DNA of 64,000 nucleotides from Treponema sp. UBA4307 (lineage in GTDB: Bacteria > Spirochaetota > Spirochaetia > Treponematales > Treponemataceae). Below, piece by piece: positions 16,351 to 25,590 of the stretch; within the stretch, counting starts at the first letter, position 1, and the number at the start of each line of letters is the position of its first letter. The stretch is taken from the NCBI GenBank assembly GCA_002394685.1, contig DGUP01000067.1, positions 1 through 64,000 of the forward strand, written 5' to 3'. Position numbers and translations under genes: made by a program. Below the pieces are notes generated by a model that was given only the letters and a program-made list of their open reading frames with translations, ran no database searches and had not been told where the DNA came from.

Positions 16351-16977
16351 ATGGTAGATATTGTTAGTTTGTTGATTTTAATTATTGTAATCCTTTTCTC
16401 ATTGATTATTATCTTTTTTATCATCAACCTGAACGATAAAAGAAAAAAAGTTTCATCGAAGGGAAAGTTATCAGATTCTTCTGAAATTTTAATGGAAAAA
16501 AATGTTTCAGAAGAAAAAGTATTATTTAAGAATGCAAAAATTGGCTACAGAGCCGTTGTGCTTTGTTCTCCAGACAGAAAGTTTGACAAGAAACGCCTTG
16601 ATTATCAGGGGCAGAAAGATTGTCGTTTATTTGTTTCTATGTATGATGGTGTCTACGATTGTGTATGGGGTTGTATAGGCTTTGGTAACTGCAAAAAGCG
16701 CTGCCCTAGAAATGCCATTTCAATCGTAAACTCTACTGCGGTTGTTCAGAAAAGTTGTATTGGCTGTGGTTTATGCGTTGAAAGTTGTCCTCAGCAGCTG
16801 ATAAAATTGTTACCGTTTAACACAAGTGAATATGCTACTTGTTCATATCCAGACGGAAACAATCCTGCCTGCAGTCAGTGTAATAAGGTTAGAAAACTTA
16901 ACTCATCAACTGAAAAGGACTTTAAATTCTGGAAAGGACTTTATAAACTGATTTATGGAAAGAGAAGTGGAAAATAA
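16351..16977 (+). CDS. rnfB: RnfB-like ferredoxin subunit, shortened
   Basis: A membrane-anchored ferredoxin subunit. An N-terminal helix (~5-27) is followed by a linker, then the RnfB-type ferredoxin domain. One cluster motif is CVWGCIGFGNCKKRCP (~106-121) and the other CIGCGLCVESCP (~136-147). The preceding block AVVLCSPDRKF...LDYQGQKDC matches the region just before the clusters in RnfB. The Fs domain with the CGxCGYPGC cluster is missing, which makes the protein shorter (208 residues). Extra Cys near the C-terminus (TCSYPDG, ACSQC) are unusual. The GH57-like gene begins inside its last codons. Confidence 0.75.
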   Translation: MVDIVSLLILIIVILFSLIIIFFIINLNDKRKKVSSKGKLSDSSEILMEKNVSEEKVLFKNAKIGYRAVVLCSPDRKFDKKRLDYQGQKDCRLFVSMYDGVYDCVWGCIGFGNCKKRCPRNAISIVNSTAVVQKSCIGCGLCVESCPQQLIKLLPFNTSEYATCSYPDGNNPACSQCNKVRKLNSSTEKDFKFWKGLYKLIYGKRSGK

Positions 16978-18973
16978 AATAAATATTTGCATAGACCTGA
17001 ATCTCACTGAAATTAATTACTCAGAAGAAAAGATGAAGTTTTATTATCAAAAAATGATAAAACCTCTTTTGACTTACTTATATACTCATCCTGCTTTTTT
17101 TATGACTTTTTCTTTTTCAGGACCATCCCTTGAATTTTTGAAAAAAAATAATCCTGAAGCAATTGATTTATTAAGTGATTTAATGGATCGTCATCAGATT
17201 GAAATTACAGGAGGTGGTTTTTATTCTCCTGTTTTTCCACTTATTTATACAGTTGACAGAATTGGTCAAGTTGAAAAACTCACAACCTTAATTCAAGCCT
17301 CTACCGGTAAAAGACCAAGAGGTTTAACTTTGTTTGCCAGTATTTGGGAACCCTCACTTATTACAACGTTTCAGTCCTGCGGATTTGAATATTTGTTTCT
17401 GGACAGCACCCTGATTCCTAAAAAAGCTCAAAATACATATTTACCATTGATTACAAGTGAGCATGGAAAAAGCTTAAAAGTTTTTCCTACATACAATGAT
17501 TTTCTTCCAGAGGAAAATGAAAGTGTAGAGAAGTGGACCAAAAGAATAAGATCAAAAATCAAAAATATTAATAATAATATTATTTCATTGAAATTTACTC
17601 CGGAAAAATTCTTAACCTTTTTTAAAGGAGAAATTTTTAATTATTTTGATAAACTTGATGAAACTTCAGATTTTATACTTACAAATCCACAACTCTATTT
17701 AAAGTCAGCAAATTCTTTCGTTTCTGCATATATTCCGGCCGGAATGGACTGGATTTCTGCAGAATGGACTAATAATGCTTATATTAAATCAGACAATAAT
17801 TCTCATTTCTCTTTAACTATATACGATTACCTTGAAACTTATCCTCAGATACATCAGTTGTACGAAAGAATGATGTATGTAAGTATGTTATTAAATCAAA
17901 GTGGTGGAGACAAGATTAAAAAAAATTCAGCGAGAGAATATCTCTGGAAAGCTCAGACGGGAACAAATTTCATCTCCATGCCAGATGGTTTACCTGCTGT
18001 TAATTCAAAAAGACTTGATTCCTTCAAGCATTTAATTACTTCGGAAAAGATTATCCGCGAAGCTTCAGGGGATAAAGAATCTCTTACTCGTTATGATTAT
18101 AATTATGATGGTTTGAGTGAATACATATGTCAGATGCAGAAATTTTCAGCAGTTCTTACATTAGATGCAGGAGCCATTTCTTCACTGGATGTGCTTAGTT
18201 CTGGATATAATTACGCGGTAAATCTTTCCAGAAATAAACAATTTGATGGGGAAAAAGATGAATACGAAAGAGGCATCTTTGTTGAACATTTATTTTCACC
18301 TGGTGAATTTGAAAACTATAAAAATCTGGAAGGTAATATAACTCCTGTATTTTCTAAAGTAAAATTTACTGAAAAGAAATTTGTTGGAAAACGGAATGAA
18401 ATTCAACTTGAAGGTAGAGGGCTCGTATTCTCCATGAAGCAGCCTGTTCTTTTAAGAAAGAAAATTATAGTTTCTTCAGCAGGATTTGTAGTTCAGTATA
18501 TTTTAAAGAATGATTCACCATTTCCTTTAAAAGGTATTTTTGTTGTTGAATCAAATTTTGATATGTCACGAGTTTCTGGTGAAGTTTCGTCCTTTGAAGC
18601 AGAAGTAATTTATAACTCTGCCAGAAAAAATATTAATACTGATAAAAGATTCTTTTCTGAATCAGGAATTTCAACGATTAAATTAAATGATTCTAAGGCA
18701 AAGCTGAGTTTTATTCTTGAACCAAATGAAATTGCAGGATACTTGTATCAGAATATATCCTTTAAGCGTCCTGTAATGGATGAAAAAGGTATGTTAAAAG
18801 TTGAATATGCTTCAACAACTGCAGTAAATTCATTTTTCTGGAATGTAGATCTGGCTGCCGGAATGGAAATGGAAAAGACAATTAACTTTTCTATTATTCC
18901 AGAAATCAAAAATAAGAAAAAAACAAGTGATAAGGCTGCAGAAAAATCAAATGACAAATCTGTAGATAAGTAA
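16955..18973 (+). CDS. GH57-like protein with altered catalytic residues
   Basis: It is related to GH57 4-alpha-glucanotransferases: residues ~70-100 (HQIEITGGGFYSPVFPLI, then DRIGQ) match the second conserved region well, and a C-terminal beta-sandwich (~360-640) follows. The nucleophile region (usually LTERVWEP) reads LFASIWEPS (~126-134), so the catalytic Glu is Ala. The acid region (usually DDGEKFG) reads FTPEKFL (~211-217), so the Asp is missing. The HQP motif is absent too. The protein is probably non-catalytic, perhaps carbohydrate-binding or structural. ATG 16955 lies inside rnfB; GTG 16967 is an alternative start. The C-terminus is Lys/Asp-rich. Confidence 0.65.
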   Translation: MEREVENKINICIDLNLTEINYSEEKMKFYYQKMIKPLLTYLYTHPAFFMTFSFSGPSLEFLKKNNPEAIDLLSDLMDRHQIEITGGGFYSPVFPLIYTVDRIGQVEKLTTLIQASTGKRPRGLTLFASIWEPSLITTFQSCGFEYLFLDSTLIPKKAQNTYLPLITSEHGKSLKVFPTYNDFLPEENESVEKWTKRIRSKIKNINNNIISLKFTPEKFLTFFKGEIFNYFDKLDETSDFILTNPQLYLKSANSFVSAYIPAGMDWISAEWTNNAYIKSDNNSHFSLTIYDYLETYPQIHQLYERMMYVSMLLNQSGGDKIKKNSAREYLWKAQTGTNFISMPDGLPAVNSKRLDSFKHLITSEKIIREASGDKESLTRYDYNYDGLSEYICQMQKFSAVLTLDAGAISSLDVLSSGYNYAVNLSRNKQFDGEKDEYERGIFVEHLFSPGEFENYKNLEGNITPVFSKVKFTEKKFVGKRNEIQLEGRGLVFSMKQPVLLRKKIIVSSAGFVVQYILKNDSPFPLKGIFVVESNFDMSRVSGEVSSFEAEVIYNSARKNINTDKRFFSESGISTIKLNDSKAKLSFILEPNEIAGYLYQNISFKRPVMDEKGMLKVEYASTTAVNSFFWNVDLAAGMEMEKTINFSIIPEIKNKKKTSDKAAEKSNDKSVDK

Positions 18974-19003
18974 AAAAAATCTGTTGGAGAGAGCAGTTTT
19001 TTT
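18972..19003 (+). terminator. Probable terminator of the Rnf-like operon
   Basis: A short CTG/CAG stem flanked by complementary A and T runs lies directly after the stop and ends in seven T. It is weak in GC but correctly placed. Confidence 0.45.
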
Positions 19004-19107
19004 CACAAAAATCAATTAAAAATATCCTGAAATAGAAGCACAAAATTATTTTAATGCCGGCTTCATATCATCGAAATAAAAGTTTTTTTTATATACATAT
19101 TTACAAT

Positions 19108-19163
19108 TTCATTGCACATACATTTCTGATTTAAACTAATCTTCAAAAATGTATGTGAATGAA
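19108..19163. repeat. Long inverted repeat between two convergent genes
   Basis: Arms CACATACATTT (19115-19125) and AAATGTATGTG (19147-19157) are perfect, and a further 6 bp (TTCATT/AATGAA) pair after a one-base bulge. The loop is ~21 bases. No T run follows on either strand. The remaining ~110 bases of this gap are plain AT-rich DNA. Confidence 0.6.
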
Positions 19164-19174
19164 AAGTATGAAAT

Positions 19175-20290
19175 TTAGCGGCCGTGAAGTTTCTTTAAGA
19201 ACTTTCTGTGATACCAGGCACGGAATTTTTCAGCCATAATATAAAGTCTGTAATTTTTCTGGTCCAGTGCCACATCAAAGGAACCTGGTCTATGGATAAT
19301 TGCTCCTCCAAAACCTGTCTTAAAGAGGTAGAGTCCGTGCATAGGATGATTTTCATCATCTGTTGGAGGCATGCCGTAAAAATCATAGGCTGGGCTTCCA
19401 AATGCTTTTGCGTCCTGGATTGCTGTCCATTGCAAAAGATATGCAGGCATAAGATTACGCTTAAGATTACCAGAAGCTCCGTAAAGGTAAACAGCTTCTC
19501 TTTTGCAGAAAAGTGTTATGATACCTGCAAGATAATCTTCCTCGTGTCTGGCAAGATAAAGATTAATCTTGATATCCTCATCCTTATTCCTGAGTAAATC
19601 AAGATAATACTGCTTTCCATGAAAACTTACACCATCACGTTTTGAAGTAACTTCAAAGAGTTCATAGAATTTATCAAAAGCTTTTTCCAGTTCCGGGGAA
19701 TCTGAATCATATTTTTCTACAGACACACCTTTTTTTTCAGCAAGCCTGATATTATATCTCCATTTAGACTTCATCTTTTTAAGGAGATCGTCAGTTGACT
19801 GGCTTATGTCCAGAATTGTTGTATCAGGAGGCTGAACTGCAACCAGTGACCGTTGTGTACAGATTTTTTTTGCTTTTTTAAGAGAGTCAAAACTCTTTAG
19901 AAAGGCATCCTTTTCTTCAATAGATAAAAAGTCCACTGGTGGATCAAATCGTACACAAATTGTGTTTGACGGAATAAAAGGCTTAATTTTAGAAGCAATT
20001 TTTTCCAGCTTTTCAAAGTATGCCTTTTCACTTTCTTCAGAGGAAGTAGAAGCATCATATTCAAAAGCCATGGCAATATATGCAATAGAGAAAGTCTTGA
20101 TTTTAATAGAAAAACTTCGTGTCAGAACTGCAAAATATTTTTCTGCATCTGAATAAGCCTTTATTTTATATTCTTCAGCTGAAAGCTGTTTTATATTAAG
20201 GTCAGCATCAGTTTCAAAGTAGTGAGCTGTCCACTGCTGCTGGGCCTTAAATCCTGTCCAGAATTCAGTTTGTAAAAATCTCTGGTACAT
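19175..20290 (-). CDS. FemAB-family peptidoglycan aminoacyltransferase
   Basis: FemX/FemAB/MurM-type enzymes add amino acids from aminoacyl-tRNA to the peptidoglycan stem peptide. The 371-residue length and the two-lobe GNAT-like order are typical. So are the block DLLKKMKSKWRYNIRLAEKKGV (split: LLKKMKSKWRYN, IRLAEKKGV; ~165-190) and the C-terminal YLLQWTAIQDAKAFGSPAYDFYG. The exact amino acid transferred cannot be told. The gene starts 3 bases after metG stops, on the same strand, so it depends on metG transcription. Confidence 0.82.
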   Translation of the reverse strand: MYQRFLQTEFWTGFKAQQQWTAHYFETDADLNIKQLSAEEYKIKAYSDAEKYFAVLTRSFSIKIKTFSIAYIAMAFEYDASTSSEESEKAYFEKLEKIASKIKPFIPSNTICVRFDPPVDFLSIEEKDAFLKSFDSLKKAKKICTQRSLVAVQPPDTTILDISQSTDDLLKKMKSKWRYNIRLAEKKGVSVEKYDSDSPELEKAFDKFYELFEVTSKRDGVSFHGKQYYLDLLRNKDEDIKINLYLARHEEDYLAGIITLFCKREAVYLYGASGNLKRNLMPAYLLQWTAIQDAKAFGSPAYDFYGMPPTDDENHPMHGLYLFKTGFGGAIIHRPGSFDVALDQKNYRLYIMAEKFRAWYHRKFLKKLHGR

Positions 20291-20293
20291 GAA

Positions 20294-22609
20294 TTAATGA
20301 ACCTCTGCATTAACAGTCTTCTGCTGTGTCAAAACTTTTCCGTCAGCAAGAAGTTTTTTACCGTCAACGACGATATTTTTATTTACACAGTCAATCTTTA
20401 CAGCAAAAAAATCCTCAGCAGAAATTTCTTCCGGCTTTGCTTCTGTATAGTTTTCACCTTCAAGAGTAATGACTGTTCCTGGTGCAGCCCATGGTGCTTC
20501 AATAGGTTCTACACAATCCTTTCCATTTTCATCTTTATAATCTGTAGCAAGCAGCATTCCATGACTTTCAATACCACGCATTTTTCTAGGAGCTAAATTT
20601 GCAGCAAGAATAATGTGTTTTCCAAGAAGGTCTTCAGGCTTTAAATATTCCCTTAATCCTGACTGGATGATTCTTTCTGTTCCGGAACCATCATCAAGAG
20701 TTTCAACGTAAAGTTTTTCTCCTTCAGGATTGTTTTCAACTTTGATTATTTTTGCAACCTTAAGAAGTATTTTTTTGTTAAAATGCTCTGTTTGATTTGC
20801 TGCTAAAGTAATTTCCTTCTGAGCTTTTTTTTCTGCCTTTTGTTTTTTCTCACCAGACTTTTCTTTTCTTTCTGCCTGACTTCCTGAGAATTTAAGTTTA
20901 AAGGCATCTGCTGTTTTCTGATCCAAAGGAGTAAAGAAAACTTCTGTTTCTCCTACAGTTGAAAGACCTTCTGTTTTTCCCAGATTACTCCAGTTAAGTC
21001 CATCAGGAATATTGTCCTGGCCAAAACAAGGTTCATTAATTTCTTTGCCAAAAAATGAAAGAATTTTTTCAGAGAACTGAGGCATGTAAGGATGACACAG
21101 AATCATCAGATCCTTAATCATATAACAGAGTGTATGAATAAGCTTTGCTGCTCTTTCCGGATCAGTTGTACGGGTTTTCCATGGCTCTGTATCCTGGAAA
21201 GCTTTATTCCCAATGTCTGAAATAGCGAAAATTTCATGGAATGCATCCTTTAATTCTGCCCATTCCAGATATTGAGTGATTTTTTCTTCCTTTTCCTTAA
21301 CTTTTGACCAGATTTCTTCATCAATTGGAGCTTCTGGAATTTTACCATCATAATATTTGTTAACAAAGAGAAGTGTTCTGTTAACAAGGTTTCCTAAATT
21401 ACCAATCAATTCTCCATTATACTTCTCACGGAATTCTTTCCATGTAAACTGATAGTCCTGCTTTTCCGGTCTATTGTAGAAAATATAAAATCTCCATGCA
21501 TCGGCCTTAATTCCTGTTTCAATTGCATCAGTTCCAAATACGCCAACACCTCTGCTCTTAGAGAATTTTCCATCTTCATAATTAAGATATTCTGTTGAAG
21601 ACATGTGATAGAGCTTAGTCCAGTTGTGATCTGAACCTAAAAGGGTACAAGGGAAAATAACTGTATGGAACGGAATATTATCTTTTCCAATGAACTGGAA
21701 TAAATCAACATTTTCCTTTCCTTTTGCTTCTTCACTTTCTTCTGGCAGCCACCAGCTCTTCCAGTCAAAAGTTTTTTTACCGGCCTGTTTAAGTTCATTT
21801 GCCAGCTGCTTTGTGATTGACATGTAACCGATTGGTGCATTAAACCATACATAGAATACTTTGTTTTCGTATCCTGCCTTAGGAACAGGAATTCCCCACT
21901 TAAGGTCGCGGGTAATGGCTCTTTCGTTTAAACCATCACGAATCCATGCTTTTGTAATGTTAATTGCATTATCTGACCATTTACCGTCAATACTTGTTTT
22001 TTCCATCCATTTAGCAAGCTTTGAACTGATAGACGGAAGATCAATATATAAGTGTTTTGTTTCACGTACTTCTGGTGTAGAACCACAAGTTGCGCATTTT
22101 GGTTCTTTTAATTCAATTGGATCAAGAAGGCTTCCACAGTCGTCACACTGATCACCTCTGGCTTTTGTAGAACCGCATTTTGGACAAGTTCCATTTACAT
22201 AGCGGTCTGCCAGGAACATATTGCAGGAAGGGCAGAAAAGCTGCTTGTTTGAGTGTTCTTTAATATATCCATTTTTATCAAGATCATTAAAAAGACTCTG
22301 AGTGATTTCAGTACATTCCTGGTTTGATGTTCTTCCAAATTTATCAAAGTTAATGTGGAACCAGTCGTAAATTTTTGTATGTTCTCCATAATAAAAATCA
22401 CATAGTTCCCGAGGAGTTTTTTTCATTTCAATGGCACGGGTTTCTGTTGCTGTGCCATATTCATCAGTACCGCAGATGTAAAGGGTGTCGTAACCACGGC
22501 TTCTGCAGAAACGTGCAAATACGTCTCCTGACAGCATCTGTATAAGGTTTCCAAGATGTGGAATGTTGTTTACATAAGGTAAAGCGGATGTTATTAATCT
22601 TCTTTTCAT
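20294..22609 (-). CDS. metG: Methionyl-tRNA synthetase with C-terminal tRNA-binding domain
   Basis: It charges tRNA-Met. The HIGH motif is HLGN (~18-21). The zinc knuckles are CPSC, CPKC, CDDC and CATC (~125-180). The KMSKS motif is KFSKS (~346). After a Lys-rich linker, residues ~612-712 form the EMAP/Trbp111-like tRNA-binding domain (KVENNPEGEKLYVETLDDG), giving the dimeric long form of 771 residues. A further ~55 residues follow this domain. It is divergent from the aminotransferase gene across ~130 AT-rich bases. Confidence 0.95.
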   Translation of the reverse strand: MKRRLITSALPYVNNIPHLGNLIQMLSGDVFARFCRSRGYDTLYICGTDEYGTATETRAIEMKKTPRELCDFYYGEHTKIYDWFHINFDKFGRTSNQECTEITQSLFNDLDKNGYIKEHSNKQLFCPSCNMFLADRYVNGTCPKCGSTKARGDQCDDCGSLLDPIELKEPKCATCGSTPEVRETKHLYIDLPSISSKLAKWMEKTSIDGKWSDNAINITKAWIRDGLNERAITRDLKWGIPVPKAGYENKVFYVWFNAPIGYMSITKQLANELKQAGKKTFDWKSWWLPEESEEAKGKENVDLFQFIGKDNIPFHTVIFPCTLLGSDHNWTKLYHMSSTEYLNYEDGKFSKSRGVGVFGTDAIETGIKADAWRFYIFYNRPEKQDYQFTWKEFREKYNGELIGNLGNLVNRTLLFVNKYYDGKIPEAPIDEEIWSKVKEKEEKITQYLEWAELKDAFHEIFAISDIGNKAFQDTEPWKTRTTDPERAAKLIHTLCYMIKDLMILCHPYMPQFSEKILSFFGKEINEPCFGQDNIPDGLNWSNLGKTEGLSTVGETEVFFTPLDQKTADAFKLKFSGSQAERKEKSGEKKQKAEKKAQKEITLAANQTEHFNKKILLKVAKIIKVENNPEGEKLYVETLDDGSGTERIIQSGLREYLKPEDLLGKHIILAANLAPRKMRGIESHGMLLATDYKDENGKDCVEPIEAPWAAPGTVITLEGENYTEAKPEEISAEDFFAVKIDCVNKNIVVDGKKLLADGKVLTQQKTVNAEVH

Positions 22610-22699
22610 AGTCTTTAGATTATAAAAAAATAGCGATACATAGTCAAATATAAGTACAATAATATAGGAATAAATATGTATTTATTAGATTGAATATGC

Positions 22700-22705
22700 T
22701 ATAAT
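22700..22705 (+). promoter_or_regulatory. Extended -10 promoter element before the aminotransferase
   Basis: TATAAT preceded by TG one base upstream (TGCTATAAT) lies 35 bases before the ATG, with AGGAG at 22725-22729. No good -35 is present, as expected for an extended -10 promoter. Confidence 0.5.
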
Positions 22706-22739
22706 AAAAACAAAAGAAATAAAAAGGAGCAAAAAATAA

Positions 22740-23939
22740 ATGGCAATATCAACTTACATCAATGATACCATGAAAAGTAAGGGTGCAGGGGTTATCAGAA
22801 AAATGTTTGAAGAGGGAATTAAACTGAAGGCTCAATATGGAGCTGATAAAGTTTATGATTTCAGTTTAGGTAATCCTGATCTTACTCCACCAAAGAAGGT
22901 TGAAAAAGCTTTTAAAAGATTAGCCTCTTCTAAAGAAGCAAATTATCATGGATATATGCCTAATGCAGGATTTGATTTTGCACGTCAGGCAATGGCTGAT
23001 AAAACAAGTTTGGAACAGGGTGTAAATGTAACAAAAGATTGTATCATTATGGAAGTAGGTGCTGCAGGTGCAATTAATGTTCTTCTCAAAGCAATTATGA
23101 ATCCTGGTGATAATGTGATTGTTCCGGCTCCATATTTTACCGAATACGGCCATTATGTAAAAAATGCAGGAGGAAATCTTCTTCCTGCTCAGTCAAATGA
23201 AGATTTTTCCCTGAATATTTCTAACATCGAAAAGTTGATGGATGAAAAGACAGCTGCAGTTCTTATCAATTCTCCTAATAATCCAACCGGCCGTGTTTAT
23301 ACAGAAGATGAAATAAAGAAATTGACAGAGCTCCTTGAAAAAAAAGCTGGGGAAACTGGACGTAAACCTTATTTGATTTTAGATGAACCATATAGGGCAA
23401 TAACTTATGAAGGCATTAAAGTTGCTGCTGCTTTTCCTTTATATGATAGTTCTGTTGTAGTAACTTCTTTTGCAAAAAATCTTAGTCTCCCTGGTGAGCG
23501 TATAGGATATATTGCCGTTAATCCTGCCTGTCCTGATAAAGTTGATCTTGTTGCAGCTTGTATTTTCTGTACCCGTATTCTTGGATTTGTAAATGCACCG
23601 GCTGTTCAGCAGCGAGTTGTTGCTGAAACCTGGAATGCTCCAGTTGATTATTCACTTTATGAAAAAAGACGGAATGAAATAACTGCCATTATGGATGAAG
23701 CTGGTATTGAATATGCAAAACCATATGGTGCTTTTTATTTATGGTGCAAGGCTCCGGATTGTTTTAATGGAGATGATATGGCCTTTTGTGACCACTTAAA
23801 AAAATATAATATTCTTTGTGCTCCAGGTTCAGGATTCTGCGGAAAAGGCTGGATTCGCCTGGCTTATTGTGCAAGTGAAAAAACAATTCTTTCTTCAAGA
23901 GCTGCATTTATAAAAGCAATGGCAGATTTGAAAAAGTAA
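22740..23939 (+). CDS. Class I/II PLP-dependent aminotransferase (AspC-like)
   Basis: A fold-type I transaminase, probably acting on aspartate or another amino acid with 2-oxoglutarate. Motifs seen: SLGNPDLTPP near the N-terminus, SPNNPTGRVY (~179), LDEPYR (~215) and the Schiff-base Lys in SFAKNLSLPGERIGY (~246). GWIRLAY at the end holds the carboxylate-binding Arg. The 399-residue length is normal. The substrate is not fixed by sequence. Glycogen synthase follows 33 bases downstream. Confidence 0.88.
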   Translation: MAISTYINDTMKSKGAGVIRKMFEEGIKLKAQYGADKVYDFSLGNPDLTPPKKVEKAFKRLASSKEANYHGYMPNAGFDFARQAMADKTSLEQGVNVTKDCIIMEVGAAGAINVLLKAIMNPGDNVIVPAPYFTEYGHYVKNAGGNLLPAQSNEDFSLNISNIEKLMDEKTAAVLINSPNNPTGRVYTEDEIKKLTELLEKKAGETGRKPYLILDEPYRAITYEGIKVAAAFPLYDSSVVVTSFAKNLSLPGERIGYIAVNPACPDKVDLVAACIFCTRILGFVNAPAVQQRVVAETWNAPVDYSLYEKRRNEITAIMDEAGIEYAKPYGAFYLWCKAPDCFNGDDMAFCDHLKKYNILCAPGSGFCGKGWIRLAYCASEKTILSSRAAFIKAMADLKK

Positions 23940-23972
23940 ATAGCATTATAAAAAAAGATAAGGAGGAGATAT

Positions 23973-25457
23973 ATGAAAATCTTAATGGTAAGTGCTGAGG
24001 TTGTTCCTTTTGCTAAGACAGGAGGCCTTGCTGATATGGTAAGTGCCCTTTCAATTCAGCTTTCAAAGATGGGGCACGATGTAAAAATTGTAATGCCCCG
24101 TTATTATAAAATAGACAGAAGGAAACTTGAAGCATTACCTGGTCCAATGGCTATTGCTGCAGGACAGGAAGAAACCTGGTCTGAAGTATATAAAACTATT
24201 CTGCCGGGATCCAGCAATGTTGAAGTCTATTTTATAGATCATGAACAGTGTTTTGGAAGAGATGGAATTTATGGTACTCCTGTAGAAACAGATTTTCATG
24301 ATAATCCTTATCGCTTTGCAGTTCTTTGTCATGGAGCTTTCCAGGTATGTAGAAAACTGGCATGGTTCCCTGATATCATTCATGCTCATGACTGGTCAAG
24401 CTGTCTTGCACCTGTATTGTTAAAGAATGTTACACGTTTTTGTGGATTTGAAAAAACAGCTTCCGTACTTACAATACATAATCAGGGATATCAGGGCGTG
24501 TATGGAAAAGATAAATTTCCAGCATTAGGAATTGACTGGGGACTTTACTATGGTGCAGGCTTTGAACATGATGGAGCAATTAACTTCCTTCAGGCTGGCG
24601 TTTCCTGTGCTGATATGATAACTACTGTTTCTCCAACTTATGCCCGGGAAATTCAGACTCATGAGGGAGGGTTTGGAATGGACGGACTTTTAAGGGTTCG
24701 TTCACATGTAATCAGAGGAATACTTAACGGAGCTGATACAACTGCATGGAATCCAGAAATAGATAAGAGAATTCCATATAATTATTCTGCAAAGGATATG
24801 AAGGGAAAAGCTCTGTGTAAAGAGGCTCTCCAGAAAAAAATGGGACTTGAAGTAAATCCTAATATTCCATTAATTGGAATTGTAACCCGTCTTGTTGATC
24901 AAAAAGGAATTGCAGAAGTCTTTGCCCCTTCATATGGTTCAATCTATCAAATTTGTCAGGATATGAAGGTTCAGTTTGCAATTTTAGGCAGCGGCGAAAG
25001 ATGGTGCGAAAATGAAATTAATGCTCTTCAATCCAAGTTACCAAATCTAAGGGCATATGTGGGATATGATGAAAATCTTAGTCATCTTATTGAAGCAGGA
25101 AGTGATTTTTTCCTTATGCCGTCAAAATATGAACCTTGTGGATTGAATCAGATTTATTCAATGCTTTATGGAACTTTACCTATTGTTAGAAAAACCGGAG
25201 GCCTTGCGGATACTGTAGATAATTATAATGAACAGACTGGAGAGGGAACAGGTTTTGTTTTTGAACAACTGACACCAAGGGCAATTTATGACACTGTAGG
25301 CTGGGCTGTTTATGCTTATTATAATAAAAAAGATCATATTTCCAAAATGCAGCAAAGAGGCATGAAAATAAAATTCGGCTGGGATGATGCTGCTGAGAAA
25401 TACCTTGATGTATATAAGGAAGCATTAATGCGTGGTTGTGGCATTGAATGTAAATAA
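23973..25457 (+). CDS. glgA: Glycogen synthase (GT5)
   Basis: It extends alpha-1,4-glucan using ADP-glucose. The N-terminal KTGGLADMVSAL (~15-26) binds the nucleotide sugar, with HAHDW and TIHNQGYQG further on. The C-terminal domain has the family block SKYEPCGLNQIYSMLYGTLP and the second KTGGL-type loop RKTGGLADTVDNY. The 494-residue length is standard. AGGAGG precedes the start. With the alpha-amylase at 60737 it indicates glycogen or alpha-glucan metabolism. A strong terminator follows. Confidence 0.95.
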   Translation: MKILMVSAEVVPFAKTGGLADMVSALSIQLSKMGHDVKIVMPRYYKIDRRKLEALPGPMAIAAGQEETWSEVYKTILPGSSNVEVYFIDHEQCFGRDGIYGTPVETDFHDNPYRFAVLCHGAFQVCRKLAWFPDIIHAHDWSSCLAPVLLKNVTRFCGFEKTASVLTIHNQGYQGVYGKDKFPALGIDWGLYYGAGFEHDGAINFLQAGVSCADMITTVSPTYAREIQTHEGGFGMDGLLRVRSHVIRGILNGADTTAWNPEIDKRIPYNYSAKDMKGKALCKEALQKKMGLEVNPNIPLIGIVTRLVDQKGIAEVFAPSYGSIYQICQDMKVQFAILGSGERWCENEINALQSKLPNLRAYVGYDENLSHLIEAGSDFFLMPSKYEPCGLNQIYSMLYGTLPIVRKTGGLADTVDNYNEQTGEGTGFVFEQLTPRAIYDTVGWAVYAYYNKKDHISKMQQRGMKIKFGWDDAAEKYLDVYKEALMRGCGIECK

Positions 25458-25486
25458 AAAAACTTAAATTTATATATATAAAGATG

Positions 25487-25521
25487 AAAGGGGTTGCCCC
25501 ATGTTTTGGGACAACCCCTTT
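25487..25521 (+). terminator. Terminator after glgA
   Basis: Stem AAAGGGGTTG-CCC / GGG-CAACCCCTTT with one internal mismatch, ending in TTTT, 30 bases after the stop. It lies between convergent genes and may act weakly on the other strand. Confidence 0.8.
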
Positions 25522-25590
25522 TAGTTATACATAATATCTAAAACTCCATAGTGAAAAGAGCCATAGTTACATTATTAAAAAAAGATGAAC

